Below the pieces are notes generated by a model. That model saw only the letters and a program-made list of their open reading frames with translations. It was not told where the DNA came from and made no database searches. A program made the position numbers and the translations under genes. Shown here one piece after another: positions 16,207 through 22,891 of a stretch of DNA of 40,267 bases. The stretch spans positions 41,487 to 81,753 of the forward strand of contig NZ_KE384047.1 in NCBI RefSeq assembly GCF_000423565.1, given 5' to 3'. This DNA comes from Runella zeae DSM 19591. GTDB taxonomy: Bacteria > Bacteroidota > Bacteroidia > Cytophagales > Spirosomataceae. Each line of letters starts with the position of its first letter. Positions within the stretch are counted from its first letter, which is position 1.

Positions 16207-18972
16207 CTAATACTCTGAAGGTAATACATGGTATCGTTCCTGAAATACTTTGGTGAAGTAAGAAAGATTCTCAAAGCCCGTTTGGTAAGCGACTTCAGAA
16301 ACAGTAACATTTTTTTGCTTTAACAAAATCGCTGCTTTTTCTAGACGATACACGCGGATAAATTCTACGGTGGTGAGATTGGTAAGGGCTTTGAGTTTTC
16401 GTAGCAATTGAGAAGGGCTTAGATTAGCGGCAGCGGCCAACTGCTCTACGCCAAAAGCACTATCAGAAAGGTTTTTATCAAGAATGATTTTGATCTTCTG
16501 GATAAATACCTCTTCTAAAGATAAACTTGCCTCTAAAGCAGATGGCGTAGTAGTGGCGGTCTGTAAGTAGTATTGTTTGAGATTTTCTCTAATATTAACC
16601 AGATTTTGCACGCGTATTTTTAGCTCAGCGGCATTGAAAGGCTTGATAAGATAATCATCAGCACCAAGTCCTAAACCTTGAAGTTTATTCTCAAGGGTTG
16701 TTTTGCCTGTTAGTAATATGATAGGAATATGGCTGGTTTTGACGGAAGATTTGAGGTATTTGCAAAGCTCAAACCCGTCCATACGCGGCATCATCAGGTC
16801 ACTGATGATGATGTCGGGGATATCGGTGGTTGCTTTTTCGAACCCCTCTATGCCATCTCCAGCTTCAATGATTTGATAATCATTCTCAAAAATCTCTCGG
16901 ATATAATTCCTCAAATCTTCATCGTCTTCCACAATCAGCAGTACTTCTTCGGAGGAGAGCTTTTGAGGCTGGTTGTTGACTAGTGTTTTATCAGTGACGG
17001 GAGGCGAGACAATAGGAACCTCTTTTTGAAAATCCAGCAGAATTGTTGCCGCCTTTTTATCAGCTGGCTGCAATGGCAAAATGATACTAAAAGTAGTACC
17101 TAGATTTTGTTGACTTGTGACATGGATTGAACCTTGTAGCAAATTCACGAGCTCCTTGACCAAAGTAAGGCCGATACCTGTACCTTCATAGTTGTATTGG
17201 GTGGCACTATCGACTTGAAAAAAGCGGTCAAAAATTTTCTCTAGTTTTTGGTCAGGCATACCGATACCGCTGTCTTTGACGATAATTTTTACTTGGTCAA
17301 AAGCTTCACTATAATAAACGCCGAGTGAAATATTGCCTCCATCGGGGGTAAATTTAAAGGCATTGGAAAGCAAATTGAAAATGATTTTTTCAAACTTATC
17401 GGGGTCAAAATAGACGTTTGCATTGGTTTGGTTTTGGAAAATCTCAAACTGAATCTGCCGGTTTTTGGCCAAAGATTGAAAAGAAGTCGCCAGAGATTGA
17501 GTAAACTTTGCTAAGTCTCCCGCTTGCAAGTCAACGGCCATTGCTTTGGCCTCCAGTTTACTGATGTCTAGCAGTTGATTGATAAGAGACAGCAGACGTT
17601 GGGCGTTTCGTTCGATGAGCCAGAGGCTTTCGAGGCTAGGAAACTTCTTTTTTAATTCCTGAATAGGACTGATAATAAGGGTAAGTGGAGTACGAAATTC
17701 GTGCGAAATGTTGGTGAAAAAATTGGTTTTGAGGATGTCTAGCTCTTTCAGATAGTTGGCTTGCTGTTGTTTATACGACAGCTCTCTTTCGGTATCTGAT
17801 TGCGCTTGTTGAGAATTGTGAATTATTTTTCCTAAAAAAAGGCCAAACACAAAAATCTCGATAACATACATTATGTAAGCAAAGGTGTACTTGAAAGGAA
17901 TTTGGATTTGCGTAACCAAGCTAATTTGAATCAGAATATAGCTACTGATACCCAACAAAAAAGGGGTAGAATAGCTCCAGTCGATTTTGGCTGAATGGAT
18001 ACCCGCAGCAATATATAGCCCAACGACCACAAGCCAACAAAAAATAGACAGATAGGAGGAGATTTCTAACCAATACCACTGATAATTAAAAATGATGCAA
18101 AGTGCAAGGATAAGCGTAATTCCGATGATGATATTTAAGAGTAATCTGACAGGTCTGAGCTTACTTGGATAGGGTAATATGGACTGAACCACCCATATGT
18201 ATCCAATTGGCATGATATGATAAGACATAAAATTGATGATAGTAGCGGTAGACCCAGGTTGGGTGAAAAATACTCCCAAGAGGCTGTTGATACCCCAGAA
18301 GGCGAAGGTTCTTAAAATTAAGAAGTAAGAATAGTAACGAAAAGTAACATCTTTGACGACAAAAAACACCAATAACAGTACATAAAAAAGCCGAAGAAGG
18401 ATAATACCATGCAAGAAACCATTGCGTTGGAGTTCAGTTCCTTGGGTGCTGATATATTGGGAGTAAGTATATAATTCAATCTGGGCATAATGACTCCGTT
18501 GACTTTGAACGCGGATAAAAATGGTCTTTTGGCTTTGAGGAGCAAGCTCAAAACTTGTATGAGGATTCATACTACCATAAAAAAACTCGGGTTTCGAAAC
18601 AAGGGTGCCTTTTTTCTGAACCTCATAACGGCCCTGTGAATCAGGCAAATAAAAGTCAAGGCTCTCGGCAAGGGGATTGTTCCACCTTATCACCCAATGC
18701 GTATTTTGAGGGTTTGTATTTTTGAGCTGTATCCTGAACCAGAATGTACGCTTTGAAAAAGGAATCAAAATATCTTTTTTTCCAGTGGGCTTGAAGTCTT
18801 TGTGCTGAATTTCTTTAAAAGTAAGTTTAGAAATACTATCTTCAAAAACTGCCGAATAAGGGGTGAGATCAATCTGCGTTGAAATATCACTTATGGATAC
18901 TATACTCTGACTATTAGTTGATAAGGATAAAAAAAAGAATATAAAAACTAAAATCGATTCCTTACATTTCAT
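16207..18972 (-). CDS. Hybrid sensor histidine kinase/response regulator with 7TM-DISM input and AraC-type output
   Basis: A one-protein two-component system in the inner membrane. Order: signal peptide (1-22); periplasmic 7TMR-DISMED2 domain (about 28-170); seven transmembrane helices (about 185-385); a short coiled coil; HisKA with phospho-acceptor H424 (NISHEFRTPL); HATPase with N533/N537 (FNLLSNAFKF), DSGIGMP and GTGIGLTLVKEL; a receiver domain with D725 (IISDLMMPRMDG) and K777; and a C-terminal AraC helix-turn-helix pair (about 825-921). All catalytic residues are present. Unlike glycan-sensing HTCS proteins it has a DISM input, which in related proteins is thought to sense small carbohydrates or other ligands. 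A textbook promoter lies upstream. Its likely target is the downstream adhesin gene, with which it shares orientation. Confidence 0.93.
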   Translation of the reverse strand: MKCKESILVFIFFFLSLSTNSQSIVSISDISTQIDLTPYSAVFEDSISKLTFKEIQHKDFKPTGKKDILIPFSKRTFWFRIQLKNTNPQNTHWVIRWNNPLAESLDFYLPDSQGRYEVQKKGTLVSKPEFFYGSMNPHTSFELAPQSQKTIFIRVQSQRSHYAQIELYTYSQYISTQGTELQRNGFLHGIILLRLFYVLLLVFFVVKDVTFRYYSYFLILRTFAFWGINSLLGVFFTQPGSTATIINFMSYHIMPIGYIWVVQSILPYPSKLRPVRLLLNIIIGITLILALCIIFNYQWYWLEISSYLSIFCWLVVVGLYIAAGIHSAKIDWSYSTPFLLGISSYILIQISLVTQIQIPFKYTFAYIMYVIEIFVFGLFLGKIIHNSQQAQSDTERELSYKQQQANYLKELDILKTNFFTNISHEFRTPLTLIISPIQELKKKFPSLESLWLIERNAQRLLSLINQLLDISKLEAKAMAVDLQAGDLAKFTQSLATSFQSLAKNRQIQFEIFQNQTNANVYFDPDKFEKIIFNLLSNAFKFTPDGGNISLGVYYSEAFDQVKIIVKDSGIGMPDQKLEKIFDRFFQVDSATQYNYEGTGIGLTLVKELVNLLQGSIHVTSQQNLGTTFSIILPLQPADKKAATILLDFQKEVPIVSPPVTDKTLVNNQPQKLSSEEVLLIVEDDEDLRNYIREIFENDYQIIEAGDGIEGFEKATTDIPDIIISDLMMPRMDGFELCKYLKSSVKTSHIPIILLTGKTTLENKLQGLGLGADDYLIKPFNAAELKIRVQNLVNIRENLKQYYLQTATTTPSALEASLSLEEVFIQKIKIILDKNLSDSAFGVEQLAAAANLSPSQLLRKLKALTNLTTVEFIRVYRLEKAAILLKQKNVTVSEVAYQTGFENLSYFTKVFQERYHVLPSEY

Positions 18973-19040
18973 GCGATTTACGCTAAGGCTTTTAAGAGCG
19001 GCTTGAGTTTAAGCTATTTCTAAATCTATTTAAGAGTTAT

Positions 19041-19070
19041 CAAAATTACGTATTGGATTTAATTGCACAA
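19041..19070 (-). promoter_or_regulatory. Promoter of the hybrid kinase gene
   Basis: On the minus strand TTG (19070-19068) is followed after exactly 19 bp by TAATTTTG (19048-19041), a full match to the Bacteroidota consensus. Predicted transcription starts near 19034, giving a leader of about 60 nt before the ATG at 18972. Confidence 0.75.
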
Positions 19071-19100
19071 TAATTTTAGACGTAGAATATGCTTATTCAA

Positions 19101-19112
19101 CATACTAGTATG
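19101..19112. promoter_or_regulatory. Perfect 12-bp palindrome in a divergent promoter region
   Basis: CATACTAGTATG is self-complementary. It lies 31 bp upstream of the kinase -33 element, between the divergent kinase and DUF4142 genes. It could be an operator for a dimeric regulator, though a palindrome this short can arise by chance. Confidence 0.3.
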
Positions 19113-19263
19113 CTAGATATTCTGGTATTTTAATTTTATCAATGGGGCAAAATTTTCATCCTTAGTTTTCATAATCCCCAAAATGTACGTTTGATTCCCC
19201 AAATAAAATTGGCATGGTTGTTTTGAACGTATAGTTATGTACGACAACAAATCTTACTGAACT

Positions 19264-19845
19264 ATGAAAACAAACATGAAAGTGGTGGCAGCTTTGCTAT
19301 TGGTAGGAGGGCTGACCGCTTGTGGTGGCTCATCAGATACGGAAGATACCACCGAAAAAACAAACGAAGAACGAATTGAGGCTACTGCTCCTACAGAGGC
19401 AGCCGCAGATGCCCAAGAAGACGATGCTGAGTTTTTAGCGGAAGCGGCTAGTGCAAGTATGATGGAAGTAGAGTTGGGTAAATTGGCATTGGAGAAATCG
19501 ACTTCACCCAAAGTCAAAGATTTTGCCCGAATGATTGTTGATGACCATACCAAGGCCATTGCAGATTTGGAAAATATCGCCAATCAAAAAAACGTAGCTC
19601 TTCCCGTAGCATTGATGGATAAACACCAAAAAATGGTCGATAAAATCAAAGACGAAAAAGGGAAGGAATTTGATAAAAAGTACCTTGATGCCATGGTCAG
19701 TGACCACAAAGAGGATATAGAAGAATTTAAGGAGATATCGGAAGAAACCAAAGATTTGAATGTGAAGGAGTTTGCTGCTAAATCGTTGCCAAAATTGGCC
19801 GCGCATTTAGAAATGGCCGAACGCCTTGAGCGCGCAATGAAATAG
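19264..19845 (+). CDS. DUF4142 family lipoprotein
   Basis: A predicted lipoprotein whose mature part is a four-helix, ferritin-like bundle of the DUF4142 family. The lipobox LTAC has the lipidated cysteine at residue 20, followed by an acidic, Thr/Glu-rich linker to about residue 50. The helical domain (about 55-193) includes the family pattern FLAEAASASMMEVELGKLAL, then VKDFARMIVDDHTKAIADL, and an alternating Asp/Glu/Lys composition. The family has no firmly established biochemical role; members are often stress-induced envelope proteins. It is separated by 26 bp from a small protein on the same strand that is probably co-transcribed. The start ATG at 19264 is followed by an internal Met at residue 5; either gives the same lipobox. 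Confidence 0.85.
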   Translation: MKTNMKVVAALLLVGGLTACGGSSDTEDTTEKTNEERIEATAPTEAAADAQEDDAEFLAEAASASMMEVELGKLALEKSTSPKVKDFARMIVDDHTKAIADLENIANQKNVALPVALMDKHQKMVDKIKDEKGKEFDKKYLDAMVSDHKEDIEEFKEISEETKDLNVKEFAAKSLPKLAAHLEMAERLERAMK

Positions 19846-19871
19846 TATTAACCTCAAAAATCTGTACAATC

Positions 19872-20072
19872 ATGCCGTGGACCAAGGATGATTATCCCGT
19901 TTCTTTGAAAAATTTTCGGGCACGGGTGCGAAATAAAGCCATCGAAATAGCGAATGCTTTGCTAGAAGAAGGCAACGACGAAGGTCGGGCTATTGCGATT
20001 GCTACCTCTAAAGCCCAAGAATGGGCCGAAAATAGAGGTATTACTATCAGAAAAAAAGTCGCGTCTTCATAA
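19872..20072 (+). CDS. Small conserved-looking protein of unknown function (66 residues)
   Basis: A short cytosolic protein beginning MPWTKDDYPVSLKNF, then VRNKAIEIANALLEEG and EGRAIAIATSKAQEW, ending in a basic tail. The pattern (MPW start, short amphipathic helix, then ARA/AIAIA helix with EWAENRG) recalls small proteins annotated as DUF2188- or ChaB-like in many bacteria. I cannot assign the family with certainty. It follows the DUF4142 lipoprotein by 26 bp and precedes a strong terminator, so the two look like one transcription unit, possibly stress-related. ATG start, no signal peptide. Confidence 0.75.
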   Translation: MPWTKDDYPVSLKNFRARVRNKAIEIANALLEEGNDEGRAIAIATSKAQEWAENRGITIRKKVASS

Positions 20073-20077
20073 CAATC

Positions 20078-20128
20078 AAAGACTTTCTAAGTTTGAGGCA
20101 GGAGAAGCTAAAAACTTAGAAAGTCTTT
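20078..20128 (+). terminator. Perfect 17-bp hairpin terminator related to the 7.7-kb repeat family
   Basis: A flawless 17-bp stem at 20078-20094/20112-20128 has the core GACTTTCTAAGTT, one base different from the arms of the array at 7655-7920. It starts 6 bp after the stop at 20072 and its descending arm ends in TCTTTATTTAT. Here the repeat element evidently serves as a terminator. Confidence 0.85.
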
Positions 20129-20212
20129 ATTTATAAGAAATATCGTCACTACTTGGCAATATGCTACCACCAAACCTTCGATATTACAAACAGCAATATA
20201 CTTTGTAGCCGC

Positions 20213-20485
20213 TTAAAACTGTTGATTCAAAACATGATATTCGATTTTCGACATATAGGGGAAGTAGGGCAGTGATTCTATAAGTTTCTTGACTTGCGGC
20301 TCATCAATGCTTTTGAAAATTAAGACTGCATTTACTTTCGTCACCGATATAAAGAAACTCTCCAAAATTTCTTCTTTTTGCCATAGGTTTACAAACTCCA
20401 TTTCCTTTTTAGGAAGTTCTGGCGTAGATTTTATGGTTTCTATTCCACTATCCGACAAGGTTATCAAAACTAATATTTTATTCAT
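20213..20485 (-). CDS. Muconolactone isomerase-like alpha+beta barrel protein
   Basis: A 90-residue cytosolic protein. The order beta (KILVLITLS), helix, Leu-Trp-Gln-Lys-Glu strand turn, NAVLIFKSID strand, helix VKKLIESLP and the block PYFPYM resemble the dimeric ferredoxin-like fold of muconolactone delta-isomerase-type proteins. The ESLPYFPYM block is the strongest clue. No catabolic genes for catechol lie nearby, so enzymatic function should not be assumed. It lies 46 bp downstream of the AraC-type regulator on the same strand and may be co-transcribed with it. ATG at 20485. Confidence 0.65.
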   Translation of the reverse strand: MNKILVLITLSDSGIETIKSTPELPKKEMEFVNLWQKEEILESFFISVTKVNAVLIFKSIDEPQVKKLIESLPYFPYMSKIEYHVLNQQF

Positions 20486-20531
20486 AGCCTAAAGTGTTGA
20501 ATTTTTTTTGAGATTGATTTGAGTCGCAAAT

Positions 20532-21266
20532 TTAATCGGACTCAATCTCTAAAAATTGTATCAAATCACTTTTTTGCCGAAGCTTTAAAGGCCCCACTCC
20601 AAACATTTGATACATATATTTGTTCATTTGTGAAGAGTCATAAAAGCCGCTTTCTAATGCAATGTCAGTAATTCTTTTTTTATGATTTGTAAGTATTAAA
20701 AATATAGCCCTTCTCAGCCTTGTCCACAAAAGATACTTCATAATACTACTGCCCGTTTCTTGTTTAAATAAAAAACCTAATCGAGAGGGTGATAAAAAAA
20801 CGTGATTGGCAATGTCATTAAGTGAAAACTGTTCTGTTTGAAAATTTTGGTTGATATAAGCTATTACTTTTTCAATTCTTTCATCTTTTTGTACTCCCGA
20901 TTTGTTTGACTGATAAGACCTTACAAGGTTGTATATAGAAAATTTCAGACCAGAAATATTGAAAAAATTTGTAAATTCATCATTGTTATAAAATACTTTG
21001 AAGTTGTTTTTTTTAAGTTTTTCGAGAACGATTTTACCAATAAAAGAGTAAGGCTCAATATTGATAATAGTAAGATTGCTATTACTACATTCACAGGCAT
21101 GAGCCACATGTGGTCTGATTACAAAACCGTAAATGTTTTGATGTTTTTTTCTTTCAATTGTTGAATGAAAGGGATTGTCAGTTGTAAATACAATTTGGTA
21201 TGCTGAATGCCTGTGAATTTCAACGTCAGATTTGTAGGCTCTTAAGGCAAGAATAAAGTTGTCCAT
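20532..21266 (-). CDS. AraC family transcriptional regulator
   Basis: A DNA-binding regulator with a variable N-terminal cupin-like half (including EIHRHSAYQIVF) and a C-terminal pair of helix-turn-helix motifs (about 148-240). The latter are recognisable from FSLNDIANHVFLSPSRLGFLF, RLRRAIFLI and ITDIALESGFYDSSQMNKYM. The frame extends upstream to 21413, but the ATG at 21266 (MDNFILALR) is chosen because a strong promoter lies at 21293-21324 and would start transcription near 21286. This gives 244 residues. It is probably followed by the small alpha+beta protein as one unit. The inducer is unknown. A 48-bp tandem duplication with palindromes lies just upstream of its promoter. Confidence 0.85.
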   Translation of the reverse strand: MDNFILALRAYKSDVEIHRHSAYQIVFTTDNPFHSTIERKKHQNIYGFVIRPHVAHACECSNSNLTIINIEPYSFIGKIVLEKLKKNNFKVFYNNDEFTNFFNISGLKFSIYNLVRSYQSNKSGVQKDERIEKVIAYINQNFQTEQFSLNDIANHVFLSPSRLGFLFKQETGSSIMKYLLWTRLRRAIFLILTNHKKRITDIALESGFYDSSQMNKYMYQMFGVGPLKLRQKSDLIQFLEIESD

Positions 21267-21292
21267 GTAGGGTATTTGAAATACTGTCAGTA

Positions 21293-21324
21293 CAAATGTA
21301 GTGCGAAAGCTGGTAGAAGTACAA
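21293..21324 (-). promoter_or_regulatory. Promoter of the AraC regulator
   Basis: On the minus strand TTG (21324-21322) is followed after 21 bp by TACATTTG (21300-21293). It fits the Bacteroidota -33/-7 consensus and fixes the translational start at 21266 rather than any start further upstream. Confidence 0.72.
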
Positions 21325-21359
21325 CTGTTGATATATTTGCAGCAGCACGTTGGGACAAG

Positions 21360-21455
21360 TGACAACTTGACCCAAACTGTGATTTGGGCCAAAAATGGTG
21401 CAGCGTCTGACAACTAGACCCAAACTATGATTTGGGTCAAAAATGGTGCAGCGTC
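21360..21455. repeat. 48-bp tandem duplication, each copy with a palindrome
   Basis: Two adjacent 48-bp units (21360-21407 and 21408-21455) differ at only four positions. Each holds an inverted repeat; in the second it is perfect, GACCCAAA-CTATGA-TTTGGGTC at 21417-21438. The first copy has TTTGGGCC instead. They lie immediately upstream of the AraC promoter and about 100-190 bp before the divergent DUF6786 gene, so they may be regulator-binding sites. Confidence 0.88.
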
Positions 21456-21552
21456 TCCGACGCCAATCAGATAAGCTAAACTTTTTGGTCATGAGTATTT
21501 GAGAATCTAAATATGCTTTCGTTCAAGTAATACGATACTTACTCAATCTGCT

Positions 21553-22800
21553 ATGGCTTTTCCCGCAAAAAACTTTTGTAGTCCTCATTCGATAGTCATT
21601 TTGGCGATGGCTGCGGTAATGATATTAAACACGACGAGCTGCTCGTCTCCTAAAAACGATACTATGTCTTCTAGCACAAACACTTTTAGTACTGACCTCG
21701 AAACCCTAAAAAAATTTAAACCCACTCTCGTTCTTGTTTCGCCCGACGATGATTCTGCACAGGTGGCTGTGGTAGCGGCTCTCCAAGGACGAGTCATGAC
21801 TTCTACGGCCAATGGCGCAGCAGGCAATAGCTACGGCTGGATCAATCAATCATTGTTAAAAGAAGGGAAATTTACCCCTCATATGAGTGCGTTTGGAGGA
21901 GAAGACCGCTTTTGGTTAGGCCCCGAAGGAGGGCAGTTTTCGATTTATTTCCAACCTGGCAAAAAGTTTGTTTTTGAAGATTGGCAAGTACCCACCGTGA
22001 TTGATTCTGAGGCATTTGAGGTATCCTCGTCCGACAAATCAAAGGTGGTATTTCGCAAAGCGGCTTCGCTTACCAATTACAGCGGTACTACCTTCGACCT
22101 AGCCATAGAGCGTAGCGTGGAAGTGCTTAGCAAGGTAGCCGTAGAGACGGCGTTTAATCTACCGCTAAAAAATGTAAAAACGGTAGCTTACGAGACCGTC
22201 AATCAAATCACCAATCAGGGGGCTGACTGGAAAAAAGAAACGGGCTTATTGTCGATTTGGATTTTGGGCATGTTTAACCCCTCGCCCAAAACTACCGTCG
22301 TTATTCCTTTTGAAGGAGGAAATGAAAATAAATCCAAAATCAATGATAGTTATTTCGGTAAAGTCCCTGCTGAGCGTCTTATCATCGAAGATAGTATATT
22401 GTATTTCAAAGCAGATGGCAAACATCGCAGCAAAATCGGCTTGCCGCCGGGTATTTCAAAACCCGTGATGGGGAGCTATGATGCCGAAAAAGGGATTTTG
22501 ACCATTGTTACTTACGACCTCGACCCTGCGGGCGATTACGTCAATTCGATGTGGGAAATCCAAAAAGAACCTTTTAAAGGCGATGCCGTCAATTCTTACA
22601 ATGACGGACCCGTAGCAGATGGGACGCAAATGGGGCCTTTTTATGAGTTGGAGTCATCGTCGCCCGCAAAAGCCCTCAAAAAAGGGGAAAGCCTCAGACA
22701 CAGTAGTCGTACTTATCATTTTGAAGGCGACCAAAAAGATCTCAATGCCCTCGCAAAGAAGGCCTTGGGGGTAAGTTTGGAGGAGATTGCGAAGCATTAA
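21553..22800 (+). CDS. DUF6786-like lipoprotein of unknown function
   Basis: A 415-residue exported protein. The N-terminus has a hydrophobic helix ending near ILNTTSCSS, so C30 could be lipidated, though the lipobox is atypical. The mature part is beta-rich with clear sequence blocks (AFGGEDRFWLGPEGGQFSIY, DWKKETGLLSIWILGMF, IGLPPGISKPVMGSYD, DPAGDYVNSMWE). These resemble the DUF6786 family, whose fold recalls aldose-epimerase-type beta sandwiches; that identification is from memory and tentative. No catalytic residues can be assigned. It lies upstream of, and in the same direction as, the metalloprotease, but a hairpin separates them. ATG at 21553. Confidence 0.7.
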   Translation: MAFPAKNFCSPHSIVILAMAAVMILNTTSCSSPKNDTMSSSTNTFSTDLETLKKFKPTLVLVSPDDDSAQVAVVAALQGRVMTSTANGAAGNSYGWINQSLLKEGKFTPHMSAFGGEDRFWLGPEGGQFSIYFQPGKKFVFEDWQVPTVIDSEAFEVSSSDKSKVVFRKAASLTNYSGTTFDLAIERSVEVLSKVAVETAFNLPLKNVKTVAYETVNQITNQGADWKKETGLLSIWILGMFNPSPKTTVVIPFEGGNENKSKINDSYFGKVPAERLIIEDSILYFKADGKHRSKIGLPPGISKPVMGSYDAEKGILTIVTYDLDPAGDYVNSMWEIQKEPFKGDAVNSYNDGPVADGTQMGPFYELESSSPAKALKKGESLRHSSRTYHFEGDQKDLNALAKKALGVSLEEIAKH

Positions 22801-22832
22801 TACAAATCCCCCAGTGTTGGTGTAAGTTTCCC

Positions 22833-22868
22833 GAAAAAGTGGTTTATTTGTGAATAGCCCACTTTTTC
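22833..22868 (+). terminator. Probable terminator hairpin between the DUF6786 and metalloprotease genes
   Basis: GAAAAAGTGG (22833-22842) pairs perfectly with CCACTTTTTC (22859-22868) across a 16-nt loop; the descending arm provides a T run. It ends 23 bp before the ATG at 22892 and may also influence translation of the next gene. Confidence 0.55.
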
Positions 22869-22891
22869 ACTCAACAAACCAACGCTTATTT

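Noticed and set aside
21267-21413. Upstream extension of the AraC regulator to 21413
   Set aside because: A consensus promoter at 21293-21324 would start transcription inside the extension, and the extra residues have no family counterpart.
22850-22891. GTG start for the metalloprotease at 22850
   Set aside because: It falls in a terminator-like hairpin and would place 14 polar residues before an otherwise good signal peptide at 22892.
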